64,000 nucleotides of DNA, from assembly GCA_964564035.1 (NCBI GenBank), contig CAZLZN010000005.1, positions 1 through 64,000 on the forward strand, in the 5' to 3' direction. The stretch's first letter is position 1, and each line of letters opens with the position of its first letter. Shown piece by piece: positions 31,827-41,681 of the stretch. The notes below the pieces were generated by a model. That model was not told the DNA's origin. It did not search any database and worked only from the letters and a program-made list of their open reading frames with translations. Made by a program: the position numbers and the translations under genes. The stretch is from JAHIGH01 sp964564035 (GTDB lineage: Bacteria > Patescibacteriota > Microgenomatia > Levybacterales > UBA12049).

Positions 31827-33593
31827 ATGAAGAGATTTCTGATCATAATAGCATTATTGAGCGTTTTTTTTCTGCCTCAAAAAGCCTCAGCCCAAGCAGA
31901 ATGGCAAATTGACGAGTTTGATGCACGAATTGAAATCCTCCCCTCGGGTGTTGTCGCTTTTACCGAAACGATAAATGTCGACTTTTTAGATAACGCCAAA
32001 CATGGCATTTTCCGGGATATACCTTTTGTGTATGCAGGTGATACCGGTGAAGTATATACCAAAATAACCATACATAACGTCTTGCAGAATAGTCAACCGG
32101 TAAAATACCAAAAAACCCAAAACGGCAATTTTATAAATCTCAAAATCGGCGACCCGGACAAAACAATAACAGGCTCCAATACCTATACTATAAATTACAC
32201 GGCAGAGGGCATTCTTAAAGGCTTTGATGAATATGACGAGTTGTACTGGAACGTAACAGGAAACAATTGGGACGTAAACATCTTATCAGCAAAAGCACAG
32301 ATCACGCTCCCCTCGGAAATATTACTCAAAAGCGTTTGCTACCAGGGGTATTCCGGCTCAAATGAAAATTGCATGTCTACTACGGTAGATAGCAAAAAAG
32401 TAAACTTCGCGTCAACCCGGGCATTGGGACCCAATGAAGGGTTTACGGTTGCAGTTGGGTATGAAAAAGGTGTTGTTCCTATCCTGACAGTCGAAAGACC
32501 CCCGAGTCTCTGGGAGAAATTTATTTCATGGCCTTCGCAGATGACTTTGCTAGCAGTAGTCTTAGCAGGTGTCGGAACAGTTTTATTTTTATGGTATCGA
32601 TACGGCAGGGATTATTGGTTTGCAGCGAATTTATTCGGGAACAAAACCGATCAGGGCGTCGTAAAGCCCATCGCCGCTCATGAAACAATTAGCGTTGAAT
32701 TTACTCCTCCCGACAATCTCCGCCCTGCTGAGATTGGTGTAATTGCCGATGAATATGCTCACACCAATGACATCACATCGACTATTATTGATCTCGCGTC
32801 TCGAGGGTTTTTGAAGATCAGAGAAATCCCCAAAAAATGGCTTTTCGGAAGTGTTGATTACGAACTTTCAAAAACAACAAAAACTTATAACGGTCTTATA
32901 AATTACGAAAAAATGCTTTTAGAGAAAATATTCTATCAGCGTGACACGGTCAAAATTTCGGACCTCAAAACAACTTTTTATGAAGAATTGAAGGAAATAA
33001 AAAAATCCCTTTATGAAGATATTTTAGACAAAAAATATTTCCCCTCGAATCCTGATCAAGTAAGAATTAAATATCTGGTAATCGCTTTTATGATTATTAT
33101 CTTCGGCTTTTTTGCAGGCTTTTTCAGTTTGAGCATAGAGAATATTTTCGCGGCGGACCTGAGTCTGGGCGCAATAATAAGCGGCGTAATCTTAGCTGGC
33201 GTCTCACGATTTATGCCCAGAAGAACAGCTTACGGCCGGGAAACATACCGCAAGATACTGGGATATAAAATGTTTATAAATAGTGCGGAAAAATACAGAC
33301 AGCAATTTTTCGAAAAACAAAATTTATTTAATGAGGTACTTCCCTACGCGATAGTTTTCGGACTTACCGAGAAATTCGCCAAAGCCATGAAGGATATCGG
33401 TTTGGAAACCAAAAAGCCCGTCTGGTATACCGGAGCGCATACATTTAATACTCACGCGTTTGCATCCAATATGAACAGCTTTTCGTCCTCCATGTCAGGT
33501 GCGATAGCTTCAGCGCCCAAAAGCAGCGGCTTCTCTGGAGGAGGCGGATATTCGGGCGGAGGATTTGGCGGAGGAGGCGGCGGAAGCTGGTAG
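31827..33593 (+). CDS. DUF2207-family exported membrane protein
   Basis: 588 residues. A signal peptide (about 1-22, ending SAQA) precedes a large outer beta-rich domain with the DUF2207 pattern (DEFDARIEILPSGVVAFTET, HGIFRDIPF, YWNVTGNNWD). Then come transmembrane helices near 235-257 and 415-455, a cytoplasmic section (RPAEIGVIADEYAHTNDITS and TIIDLASRGFLKI), and a Gly-rich end GGGGYSGGGFGGGGGGSW. Function of the family is unknown. Extended -10 TGT-TAAAAT (31815-31820) ends 6 nt before the ATG. The stop is followed by a heptamer repeat (33599-33619). Confidence 0.88.
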   Translation: MKRFLIIIALLSVFFLPQKASAQAEWQIDEFDARIEILPSGVVAFTETINVDFLDNAKHGIFRDIPFVYAGDTGEVYTKITIHNVLQNSQPVKYQKTQNGNFINLKIGDPDKTITGSNTYTINYTAEGILKGFDEYDELYWNVTGNNWDVNILSAKAQITLPSEILLKSVCYQGYSGSNENCMSTTVDSKKVNFASTRALGPNEGFTVAVGYEKGVVPILTVERPPSLWEKFISWPSQMTLLAVVLAGVGTVLFLWYRYGRDYWFAANLFGNKTDQGVVKPIAAHETISVEFTPPDNLRPAEIGVIADEYAHTNDITSTIIDLASRGFLKIREIPKKWLFGSVDYELSKTTKTYNGLINYEKMLLEKIFYQRDTVKISDLKTTFYEELKEIKKSLYEDILDKKYFPSNPDQVRIKYLVIAFMIIIFGFFAGFFSLSIENIFAADLSLGAIISGVILAGVSRFMPRRTAYGRETYRKILGYKMFINSAEKYRQQFFEKQNLFNEVLPYAIVFGLTEKFAKAMKDIGLETKKPVWYTGAHTFNTHAFASNMNSFSSSMSGAIASAPKSSGFSGGGGYSGGGFGGGGGGSW

Positions 33594-33598
33594 AATAT

Positions 33599-33619
33599 TT
33601 TAAAACTGAAAACTAAAAA
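33599..33619. repeat. Heptanucleotide repeat after the DUF2207 stop codon
   Basis: Three consecutive 7-mers TTTAAAA, CTGAAAA, CTAAAAA begin 6 bases after the TAG. The same CTGAAAA unit occurs in the array after rpmI (58824-58858). Confidence 0.5.
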
Positions 33620-33668
33620 TATAGAATAAAAGCAGTTTTGTGACCCCGGCAACTAATTAGAAAAAAGA

Positions 33669-34109
33669 TTAATTTTTACCATAAAAACCAATTAACTCCG
33701 CTGACGCGAGTATTGATCCTCCCATTTGTATCAAAACACTCTCTTTATCCCTCGATTTATCAATCTCCAGCATTTTATTTAGCGCATATAGCTTGAAAAA
33801 ATACCTATGCGTCCCGCCCGGCGGACATGGACCGCCATAACCCGGTTTGCCGAATGTTGTATTTGCCTCCATTCCGCCATCAGGAACGCTGTTTTCTTTT
33901 ATTTCCGTAATGTCCGGATTAATATTAATCACGACCCAATGCACCCACGTCCCCATCGGCGCATCCGGATCATCAACGATTAACAACAGGCTCTTCGTGT
34001 TTTCCGGAACGTCAGCTATCTCAAGCGGCGGATTTATATTTTCACCGTTGCACGTATATTTTGAGGGAATCCGTCCATTATTCTCAAAAGCACTGCTGAT
34101 GATTTTCAT
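33669..34109 (-). CDS. YbhB/YbcL-type PEBP (Raf kinase inhibitor-like) protein
   Basis: 146 residues with the phosphatidylethanolamine-binding fold signatures: AFENNGRIPSKYTCNGENIN, LLLIVDDPDAPMGTWVHWVV, and CPPGGTHRYFFKLYAL. These are small anion-binding cytoplasmic or periplasmic proteins; the bacterial role is unsettled. No signal peptide. Extended -10 TGT-TACAAT (34116-34121) ends 6 nt before the ATG. Confidence 0.93.
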   Translation of the reverse strand: MKIISSAFENNGRIPSKYTCNGENINPPLEIADVPENTKSLLLIVDDPDAPMGTWVHWVVININPDITEIKENSVPDGGMEANTTFGKPGYGGPCPPGGTHRYFFKLYALNKMLEIDKSRDKESVLIQMGGSILASAELIGFYGKN

Positions 34110-34142
34110 TTATTTATTGTAACACTTACAACTTAATAATTT

Positions 34143-34934
34143 TTATTCAAGGTATATTGAATCGCTTAATTCATATTCTCCTACTTTCGTCCGCAAAATA
34201 TCAATAGCGATCGCTCCTGTCCCTAGTTCTAGGCCCATTTTATGAGCCAGGCTCCTCACATACGTACCGCTTGAACATTTCACTCTGAATTTTGCAGTCA
34301 TATATTTATCAGTATTACTTCCAGTCAAAACTTTAATCCAAGTATTTAAAATACAATCCTGTCTGAAATCTCCACTGACTAAATTAATTTTGTTTTTAAT
34401 TAGATTTAAAAGCGTTTTATTTTCTACCACTTCAGAGGATAAAAATTCAAACTCATATATCGCTACCTTTTTTGTCGGTATTATTATTTCATCCAATTTA
34501 TTTTCCCGGCTATACTCGAATAACGGCTTCCCGTTTACGGCTTTAGATGAATACGGAGGATATACTTGATTGATTATTTTAGGATATTCTTTGCAAAAGC
34601 GCTTAAGTTTATCTTCAAAGCCCGGCTCTTCAATCGATGCATTTTTTTTATATTCAGCAACTCCAAGTAAATCATAAGTATCTGTATCGAATCCGAATAA
34701 CACCTCGAAAACATATTCCTTATCAAGACCCAGATATTTATCGCGCTCTTGGGTTGCATCTCCGATCATGAGCAGCATTACTCCTCTCGCCATCGGATCA
34801 AGCCGCCCGGCGTAGCCTATTTTAATATCTTTGTATTCGGGAAGAACTTCTCGAAGTTTATTTATTAGCTGAAGAGGAGTAAGTCCTGCAGGTTTGTAAA
34901 TATTTAATAATTTTTTCACGATATTGTTTTGCAA
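34143..34934 (-). CDS. truB: tRNA pseudouridine-55 synthase TruB
   Basis: Up to 263 residues. The N-terminal NIYKPAGLTPLQLINKL is followed by the catalytic Asp motif GYAGRLDPMARGVML (about 41-55) and DKEYVFEVLFGFDTDTYD; KCSSGTYVRSLAHKMG comes late, as in TruB. The C-terminal PUA domain of E. coli TruB is missing. The first codon at 34934 is TTG; a GTG at 34919 (then KKLLNIYKPAG) fits the family and the position of the TATTAT box just as well. Confidence 0.93.
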   Translation of the reverse strand: MQNNIVKKLLNIYKPAGLTPLQLINKLREVLPEYKDIKIGYAGRLDPMARGVMLLMIGDATQERDKYLGLDKEYVFEVLFGFDTDTYDLLGVAEYKKNASIEEPGFEDKLKRFCKEYPKIINQVYPPYSSKAVNGKPLFEYSRENKLDEIIIPTKKVAIYEFEFLSSEVVENKTLLNLIKNKINLVSGDFRQDCILNTWIKVLTGSNTDKYMTAKFRVKCSSGTYVRSLAHKMGLELGTGAIAIDILRTKVGEYELSDSIYLE

Positions 34935-35082
34935 AAATAATACAATTGATTTATCAGCCGGTTATAGCTCGATAATACTTGATCTATGTCATAAATTTCG
35001 CATTTTTCTGTGGACATAGTATAACATTAATATTGACGAATATTTATACCCATTTCCGCCGCCTTGTGATATAATATGTAAG

Positions 35083-35511
35083 ATGCATAAAAAATTTTAT
35101 GCAAGCGGATTTATTTATCACGAGCCGACCGGACAAATTCTCTTGCAAAAACCTCAACTATCAGAAACATCGTCCAAATGGACAATGATTGGTGCATTTT
35201 ATGAAGAATCCGAAAAGCCCGAAGAGGCATTTATTCAAGCCGTAAAAGAATTATTAGGTATTCAAATCGATACTCCGTATTTCGTTTATACTTATTTTGA
35301 TGACAAAGAAAACACTGACAGGCATATTTTCTATGCCATTATCAATGAAAAAAGCGATTATCCCCCAAAAAATGATCAATCGTTTCAATGGTTTACCTTC
35401 AAAGAAATCCTCAAAATCCAAGCCTCTCAACAAGTCAAGCATGATGTCGTCGTAGGTCAGCGGGTAATAGAGGCTCAGCTTCGCAAAGATCGCGGTGAGC
35501 AAAGTTTATAG
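35083..35511 (+). CDS. Nudix-fold protein with degenerate Nudix box
   Basis: 142 residues with the Nudix strand-helix order (FYASGFIYHEPTGQILLQKP, then WTMIGAFYEESEKPEEAF, then FVYTYFDDKENTDRHIFYAI). The box helix reads AFIQAVKELLGIQI instead of REU-x-EE-x-G-U, so the metal-binding glutamates are reduced and classic pyrophosphohydrolase activity is doubtful. Extended -10 TGA-TATAAT (35070-35075) ends 7 nt before the ATG. Convergent with the DEAD-box helicase gene, only 5 bases apart. Confidence 0.7.
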   Translation: MHKKFYASGFIYHEPTGQILLQKPQLSETSSKWTMIGAFYEESEKPEEAFIQAVKELLGIQIDTPYFVYTYFDDKENTDRHIFYAIINEKSDYPPKNDQSFQWFTFKEILKIQASQQVKHDVVVGQRVIEAQLRKDRGEQSL

Positions 35512-35516
35512 ACTAG

Positions 35517-36734
35517 TTACTCCACAAAAGTCAAAGCAATTCCCCTCTTTCCGGCGCGGCCTGTCCTGCCAATGCGGTGAGTATAATCTTCATAGGTCTC
35601 CGGCGCGTCATAATTTATAACATGAGTTACATCACTGACATCAATTCCTCTGGACGCAACATCGGTCGCGAGCAATACGCTTAATTTATTTTCTTTAAAT
35701 TCACGAAGCGCTCTCTCCCGCTGACTTTGAGATTTATTTCCGTGGAGGACCGCACTTCGGATCCCTTTGTTTTGCAGGGCGTATGCAAGTTTATTAATCC
35801 CCCACTTGGTCCTGCCGAAAACTATTACTTTTTGAAATTCTGACTGAACCAACAGTTCGTATAATACGTCTGTTTTAGATTTATGTCCGTTAATATGTAT
35901 GACTTTCTGTTCAATATTCTCAGCTTGAGATTGCTGTTTAACGCTTATGGATACAGGGTTACTGACAAAGCTATGAAGAATCTCCTCTGTTTTTCTGTCA
36001 ACCGTTGCCGAAAAAAATAGAGACTGCCTTATTTTGGGAAGAAGAGAGATCAGCATTTTTATTTCATTTATAAATCCTATATCAACCATTCTGTCTACTT
36101 CATCAAGAACAACGTTTTGGAACATAAATAATTTCAAAACTTTTCGGCCGATCATATCTTTTATCCTGCCCGGCGTACCGATCACAAAATGCGGATTGTG
36201 ACTTAGTGAATAGATCTGCCTTTTCATATTTGCGCCGCCAACCAGAAGCGCGCTGTTTAGATCCGTTCCTCTGGCAAATATCTTGAACTCACTGGCTATT
36301 TGAACCGCCAATTCTCTCGTCGGAACTACGATCAGCACTCTTTGATTTCGGTCCAGAAACGCCTTGTTTATCAGCGATATCAAAAAAGCAGCAGTTTTCC
36401 CGGTTCCCGTATTTGCCCGTCCAATAACATCACGCCCCGCTAGTATTTCAGGAATTGCTTTGGATTGTATCTCTGTCGCGGTTATGTATCCATGATCAGC
36501 TATATTGCGTTTCAGTTTTTCGACAATATTATATTGCGAGAAATCCACAGAACTTAAATTATTTACCGGATCTGTATTTTGCTCTGTTTTATATTCACTA
36601 ATTTTATTAATGAACATTCTCGGGTCAAGCTTTTTTATTCTGCGCCCGAAACCGCCGCGCGGTTTTGATGTCGCTCCGGAATTCCTAAATCCGCTCTTAT
36701 ATCTATTATTATGTGAATAACTGCTTTTATACAT
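35517..36734 (-). CDS. DEAD-box-type ATP-dependent RNA helicase
   Basis: 405 residues with all helicase motifs: Q motif region TEIQSKAIPEIL, Walker A GRANTGTGKTAAF, PTREL, GTPGR, motif II as DEVD rather than DEAD, SAT, ATDVASRGIDV and HRIGRTGRAG. The basic Arg/Gly/Tyr-rich N-terminus (about 1-35, SYSHNNRYKSGFRN) suggests RNA binding. A Shine-Dalgarno AAGGAG lies about 9 nt before the ATG, so this mRNA has a leader; the 239 bases upstream are AT-rich and hold no gene I can see. Likely roles are ribosome assembly or mRNA decay. Confidence 0.95.
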   Translation of the reverse strand: MYKSSYSHNNRYKSGFRNSGATSKPRGGFGRRIKKLDPRMFINKISEYKTEQNTDPVNNLSSVDFSQYNIVEKLKRNIADHGYITATEIQSKAIPEILAGRDVIGRANTGTGKTAAFLISLINKAFLDRNQRVLIVVPTRELAVQIASEFKIFARGTDLNSALLVGGANMKRQIYSLSHNPHFVIGTPGRIKDMIGRKVLKLFMFQNVVLDEVDRMVDIGFINEIKMLISLLPKIRQSLFFSATVDRKTEEILHSFVSNPVSISVKQQSQAENIEQKVIHINGHKSKTDVLYELLVQSEFQKVIVFGRTKWGINKLAYALQNKGIRSAVLHGNKSQSQRERALREFKENKLSVLLATDVASRGIDVSDVTHVINYDAPETYEDYTHRIGRTGRAGKRGIALTFVE

Positions 36735-36973
36735 ATAATTTTCTCCTTTTTTCTCTAAATACTCAAATAACTCTGCTCAAATATGAATTACAAAAAGTTT
36801 CAAGAAGATACTGTTGATTTGATATATGAGGTATCTTTATCCTTATAAAAACTTGTTCAAAATGTAAGCAGATGTACTTGGGTATTTCGATACGAATAAC
36901 GAAGTAACAAAAGTTAACACCAATTATAGCACAATTAAGCTTTTTTTGCCAATTTCACAAAAAATGTATTGAA

Positions 36974-37690
36974 TTAAGAGTTTTTTTGCTCACCTCTACC
37001 GCTGGAGTACACTTCATAGAGATAATTTGATCTTTGTATTTCTGTAACAATTTTATTCTGTTCGCTCTTAGCTATATTCCGGCTTTCCATGTAATCTATA
37101 AAATTATCAACAGGTAAATCAATATCGGCGTTATAATTATGAATAGTATCGATATAATACTCCCCGCCGTCTCTGCCAACAATAAAATTTGCCTTAATTG
37201 AATCATCAATAACCAGTGGTATATCGAATTTGCGGCAATCCCTTTCAACTTCGCTAAATGGGTATTTAACTTGAAAAATATGAACTCCTTTATGAAATGT
37301 GACTAATCTCCTTTCCAATAAGTTGTTTAAATTAAACTTATCTTTAAATATCCGATCCTTGATTGTCATTGAAGGCATCGTTTTGTCTATGGACCCGGCT
37401 GTCGCGCAGGGCTTAGGAAAATTATAAGGCCATAATTTACTATAAATCCTATGAGTATAATATATTGCTTTAACTAATTCCGGCGTCTTTGGGCTAAAAT
37501 CAGCCGATGCTATTTTCGATGGGTCATTTGGAAGTTCTACCACATATTTTTCCGCGCCATACCCTACTATCTTCATGTTGTGCTTTTCTGCAATGCCGTA
37601 TATATAGCTTCGGGCTTGCGGTTTTTTTCGCCTTGATGCTTCACCTACTTCGGTAAAAAAATCCATTCTTGGTATTTCTAAGCCTAACAT
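36974..37690 (-). CDS. Hypothetical protein, possibly kinase-fold
   Basis: 238 residues, soluble. GYGAEKYVVELPNDPSKI resembles the glycine loop and first strands of the protein-kinase/aminoglycoside-phosphotransferase fold, and VIDDSIKANFIVGRDG with GEYYIDTI resembles the catalytic loop and metal-binding Asp. The usual Lys and HxD are not clear, so activity is doubtful and the fold call is weak. TATAAT (37698-37703) ends 7 nt before the ATG. Confidence 0.45.
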   Translation of the reverse strand: MLGLEIPRMDFFTEVGEASRRKKPQARSYIYGIAEKHNMKIVGYGAEKYVVELPNDPSKIASADFSPKTPELVKAIYYTHRIYSKLWPYNFPKPCATAGSIDKTMPSMTIKDRIFKDKFNLNNLLERRLVTFHKGVHIFQVKYPFSEVERDCRKFDIPLVIDDSIKANFIVGRDGGEYYIDTIHNYNADIDLPVDNFIDYMESRNIAKSEQNKIVTEIQRSNYLYEVYSSGRGEQKNS

Positions 37691-37790
37691 ATGCTTTATT
37701 ATATACCTTAATCATATAATAGTAAAGCCTATAATATTATATATTTTGGAATATTAAATTAATATATTATGTCTTTGTTATAATCAAATC

Positions 37791-38678
37791 ATGCTCTACG
37801 GTTTACTGGTGCTTTTTATTGCTCAACTGCTCGGCAATACTGTTGTCCCGATTGGCACAAAAATCGCGGCCCCTGTGACAGGTGAAATCACCTTTATGTT
37901 CTTCCGTTTTTTAATCACCGCTTTAGTTTTATATTTTATTTTGGTCTCTACCCGCACATCAATTTTCAAAAAAAATAATTACAGACAATATGCACTTCTT
38001 GGTTTTATGGTTGGTACAAATATTTTTTTATTTACATATGGCATACATTACACAACGATAATCATGGGTTCACTTATATATGCGATCACGCCGATATTTG
38101 TTGGTATTGCGGGGCATTTTTTTCTGCGTGAACGATTGGATGCATCCAAAATACTTGGTTTAATTTTGTCTCTTATTGGTTTATTTATATTAATTGGAAG
38201 ATCATTGTCCGGAATAAATGATAACGCATACGGTCAGCCGCTCGGAAATATTCTGATATTTATTGCTATGGTCTCATATGCTTATTATATTTTTTATTCC
38301 AGAAAAGTATTAAAAACTGAAAATACCAGCGCGATCCATACGACATTTTGGACATTTATTTTCGTAACTGTTTATATGTTACTCATATTTTCTACAGGAC
38401 TTTTGTCAGGATATGTAGCGCTCTCCTCTATTCCGGCTTTTGGCATGTGGGGTTTTATTATAGTAGGAGTTGGATCTGCTCTGCAGTATTATTTGCTTCA
38501 TTTAGGTATCAAACATACAACTGCATTCATTTCATCAATTTTCCAGTACATCGGGCCTCTGATAGCGGCCTCGGTCAGCATCCCTCTCCTCAGCGAACAA
38601 TTAACCCCCCAGCTGATTATCGGAGGTATACTCATCCTCACCGGCGTTTTCTTAAGCACGACAAATAAAAAGATCTAA
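37791..38678 (+). CDS. EamA/DMT-superfamily transporter
   Basis: 295 residues with ten predicted transmembrane helices in two EamA repeats (about 1-135 and 150-290). Family cues are AAPVTGEITFMFFRFLITAL, ITPIFVGIAGHFFLRERL and the matching second half FISSIFQYIGPLIAASVS then LLSEQLTPQ. The substrate is not predictable; relatives export amino acids or other metabolites. Extended -10 TGT-TATAAT (37779-37784) ends 6 nt before the ATG. The following membrane-protein gene starts 29 bases after the stop. Confidence 0.92.
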   Translation: MLYGLLVLFIAQLLGNTVVPIGTKIAAPVTGEITFMFFRFLITALVLYFILVSTRTSIFKKNNYRQYALLGFMVGTNIFLFTYGIHYTTIIMGSLIYAITPIFVGIAGHFFLRERLDASKILGLILSLIGLFILIGRSLSGINDNAYGQPLGNILIFIAMVSYAYYIFYSRKVLKTENTSAIHTTFWTFIFVTVYMLLIFSTGLLSGYVALSSIPAFGMWGFIIVGVGSALQYYLLHLGIKHTTAFISSIFQYIGPLIAASVSIPLLSEQLTPQLIIGGILILTGVFLSTTNKKI

Positions 38679-38707
38679 TAAATATTAACATTTTAATAAA
38701 TTGATTT

Positions 38708-39733
38708 ATGAAAATTGTTTTCCCGCCAAATCTGAATAAAATATATATACCAAATCTTGAAGCGCCGGTATTGCTGGAGTATTTTTTGATTTCCGCTTTT
38801 TCCTCATTACTTATAATAAGATTTTATTTAACCGTTACCGGTTTTCCGCAAATCGGCGCAGGAGGATTGCATATAGCGCATATGTTATGGGGAGGACTGC
38901 TAATGCTTACATCAATTGGTCTATTATTAAGTTTTATAAACTCAGAAATAAAAATAACAGCATCAGTTATAGGGGGCATTGGATTCGGTGCATTTATTGA
39001 CGAATTGGGCAAATTTATTACAAGTGACAATAATTATTTTTACCAGCCGACAATCGCCATAATTTATGTTATCTTTATTTTCCTATATTTTGTGGTTAGG
39101 CATTTTTCCAGCAGAACAACATATTCTAAAAAAGTATACACTGTAAACGCTATAGAAAGCATAAAAGAAATCATCATTGATGATTTAAATTTTGATGAAA
39201 AAGAGAAAGCTGTTTCCTATTTAGAAAAAGCAGATAAACGAAGCGAACTAATAAAAGCATTAAGAAAAGCATTACATAAAGCGGATACAAAAAAGAAAAA
39301 GTTTTCCTTATATAGTTATGTAAAAATAATATTTTTATCATGGTATTTTCAAGCATTGAATGTAAAACTTTTTGCCAAAATAATTGTAGGCATATTCATA
39401 ATTTTTACGGCCATATCATTTATATTTTCCTTAATTGCCCTCCCCTATTCATTTTACGCAAAAACCTCAATTACTGATTATGGGCATATAGCGTCGACGA
39501 TAATATCTGGAATATTCACGCTTATCGGAGCAGTATACTTTTTTAAAAAAATATATATCAAATCATACAACGCGCTTTTAAAAGCAACAGTTGTTTCAAT
39601 ACTTCTTTCGCAGTTTTTCCTTTTTTTACGAAACGAATTTGTAGCACTTATTAATCTAATTTTTTTTCTGACAGTATATACAGTTTTAAAATTTACTATA
39701 AAAGCTGAGAAAAAAAGACTTGCTATAGAATAA
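38708..39733 (+). CDS. Polytopic membrane protein of unknown function
   Basis: 341 residues with about eight hydrophobic segments and a central charged cytoplasmic stretch (about 145-215). The N-terminal half holds a striking motif pair, GGLHIAHMLWGGLLML and GGIGFGAFIDELGKFIT, with His, Asp and Glu inside helices. I recall this pair from unannotated proteins of several phyla but know no function. Membrane-embedded acidic and His residues hint at transport or metal chemistry. Probably co-transcribed with the EamA gene. Confidence 0.6.
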   Translation: MKIVFPPNLNKIYIPNLEAPVLLEYFLISAFSSLLIIRFYLTVTGFPQIGAGGLHIAHMLWGGLLMLTSIGLLLSFINSEIKITASVIGGIGFGAFIDELGKFITSDNNYFYQPTIAIIYVIFIFLYFVVRHFSSRTTYSKKVYTVNAIESIKEIIIDDLNFDEKEKAVSYLEKADKRSELIKALRKALHKADTKKKKFSLYSYVKIIFLSWYFQALNVKLFAKIIVGIFIIFTAISFIFSLIALPYSFYAKTSITDYGHIASTIISGIFTLIGAVYFFKKIYIKSYNALLKATVVSILLSQFFLFLRNEFVALINLIFFLTVYTVLKFTIKAEKKRLAIE

Positions 39734-39877
39734 AATTGCCCTCACGGCGCTTTTTACCTGGTTTGATCTTAAGCATGCGACTTGCCTCGGCTATTAACCT
39801 CTTAATACCTTAAAAACAAGATAAATGTATTCAAGGAATTCATCATTCTTAAGAAAAAGCTCGATTTCAAACTCGAA

Positions 39878-40594
39878 CTATGTTTGAATAGATGTTATTT
39901 TTGCCCTGCCGATGTGGACATAATCACCATAACCCGGCGGAGTATTATCGGGCCAAGTCTTAATAGTCTTTACTTCATCCAGATATTTCTCAAGTATCGG
40001 TAAGCGTTTTTCAAACGATGGTTTAAACTCATGCATAAGAACGTCGTTGTGAAGAATATCAACTGTCCATTCGGTTACACGGTCGGTACCTCCATTTTCG
40101 ATGGTGGCGCGAATATATTCATATCCGAGTTTTGCCGCCGCTAATCTTCTATCTCTTTCACTGGAGTAATTATCAATATAGCTGTCGGAAATAATAACCA
40201 GTCCATTTGGTTTTGTCATAGATGCGATATTCGCAATTGCATGTTCTTGTAGTTCATAAGGAATGTGGTGAACAGATCCGGTGCAAACTACAGCATCAAA
40301 TTTATCCTTAGGCTGCCAAGATAGCACGTCTCCTCTTTCAAAAATTATTCCGCTTTGGTTTCGAAGTCCATGCGAAACATAGCGCTCATCAATATCAACT
40401 CCATATAGTTTAAGATCCGGCCGCCGTTCCTTGATTTTGCCAAGCAGATATCCGGGACCGCTCATGACATCAATTAGTTTCGCGCCCGGCGCAGCACTGT
40501 CGCTGATGTGAGTGATCACAGTTTGCAGCGATTTTTTATAAGGCCAATATTCAAGCCCCTCTTCATATGTCTCAGGCGCTGGTAGTTCTTTCAT
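39878..40594 (-). CDS. Class I SAM-dependent methyltransferase
   Basis: 238 residues with a Rossmann methyltransferase core: motif I KLIDVMSGPGYLLGKI (about 39-54), the acidic end of strand two YGVDIDERY, ERGDVLSW (motif II/III), CTGSVHHIP and TKPNGLVIISDSY. Substrate unknown. Divergent from another methyltransferase-like gene across 100 bases. Its likely -10 (TATAAT) is 14 nt before the ATG. Confidence 0.88.
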   Translation of the reverse strand: MKELPAPETYEEGLEYWPYKKSLQTVITHISDSAAPGAKLIDVMSGPGYLLGKIKERRPDLKLYGVDIDERYVSHGLRNQSGIIFERGDVLSWQPKDKFDAVVCTGSVHHIPYELQEHAIANIASMTKPNGLVIISDSYIDNYSSERDRRLAAAKLGYEYIRATIENGGTDRVTEWTVDILHNDVLMHEFKPSFEKRLPILEKYLDEVKTIKTWPDNTPPGYGDYVHIGRAKITSIQT

Positions 40595-40694
40595 ATGCCA
40601 AATTTATTATTATAAAGACATACATTATATCACCTCTGGAAGATTAGCCTTGCACGGTATTGCATATTATAGCGTCTTATAGTATAATTATTAA

Positions 40695-41681
40695 ATGGAA
40701 AATGGCAGTCGAATAAATTTTAGATTAGAGTGTCCTGAGGATTTTCTTGATTCTCAATACCGAAGCAGAATTGCATTTTTAAATGATATGAGTCCTTCGT
40801 TCGTAGAGTCTGGGGAAGTACGTTTTCTTGCCCATGCTCATAGGCATTTTAGTGCGACCGAACCTAATCTGTTCAGGAAATATATTGGTGAAGATACACC
40901 GGAAAATGAACAAATGATACATCAGTTTGGTTTGCTGTCCGAAGGTTTATCCCGCAAGGACTCAGAATTATTAACATACGGATTACATGGGGCAAGTTAT
41001 TTACTGGGGTTATACAAATATTCTGCCGGCCTGGGCGAAGATCATAGTCCAAAAAAATCTCTCCTGGCAGGAGCCATGACCACTGCGACTATAAATGAAT
41101 ATACAGCAATTACAGATCATGTTTTTCCCGGTTCCGAACATCATGTTCTTGACATTGACACTCGAAGTATCAGGCAGGTATGTAAAAGCGGTGCGGCCAG
41201 ATTGACAGAAGGAGATTGTTTTCAAATGCCATATATAGATTCAAGTTTTGATATTGTTCAGTCTGATCATCTGATAAGTTATATATCTGATTCATCTCGA
41301 AATAAAAGTTATGATGAAATATGTTCATCTTATTTTAAAAATGCAAATAGAGTACTAAAGCCTGGGGGAGCTTTAATAATGGTTGACAGGATAATGCCCG
41401 ATAAATATTTACTCGAATATGAGATGGAATTAATTGAAGATGCTATTATGCATAATAAAGTAAGCAGAGGTGTTGCAAAAGTAACGAATGATTATCTGGA
41501 TTGGTTTAAAGGTCGATTGGCGGGCGCCGGTTTTGAACAGGTTCAGTTCAGGCCCGGTTATATATTTCGATCAAGAAGAGACTTAGACCGTGCAATAATG
41601 CTGGGAAATACCTGGGATATAAATTCAAAAAATACACTCCAGACGGGGAATACATTTTTAACCCTGGCGAGGAAGATATAA
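40695..41681 (+). CDS. Class I SAM-dependent methyltransferase-like protein
   Basis: 328 residues. An N-terminal helical domain (about 1-135) precedes a methyltransferase core with HHVLDIDTRSIRQVCK (motif I region without the usual GxGxG), GDCFQMPYIDSSFDIVQSDH (motifs II-III) and NRVLKPGGALIMVDRIMP (post motif). Because the glycine-rich SAM loop is degenerate, activity is uncertain. TATAAT (40683-40688) ends 6 nt before the ATG. The 181 bases downstream, up to dus, contain no gene I can support. Confidence 0.7.
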   Translation: MENGSRINFRLECPEDFLDSQYRSRIAFLNDMSPSFVESGEVRFLAHAHRHFSATEPNLFRKYIGEDTPENEQMIHQFGLLSEGLSRKDSELLTYGLHGASYLLGLYKYSAGLGEDHSPKKSLLAGAMTTATINEYTAITDHVFPGSEHHVLDIDTRSIRQVCKSGAARLTEGDCFQMPYIDSSFDIVQSDHLISYISDSSRNKSYDEICSSYFKNANRVLKPGGALIMVDRIMPDKYLLEYEMELIEDAIMHNKVSRGVAKVTNDYLDWFKGRLAGAGFEQVQFRPGYIFRSRRDLDRAIMLGNTWDINSKNTLQTGNTFLTLARKI

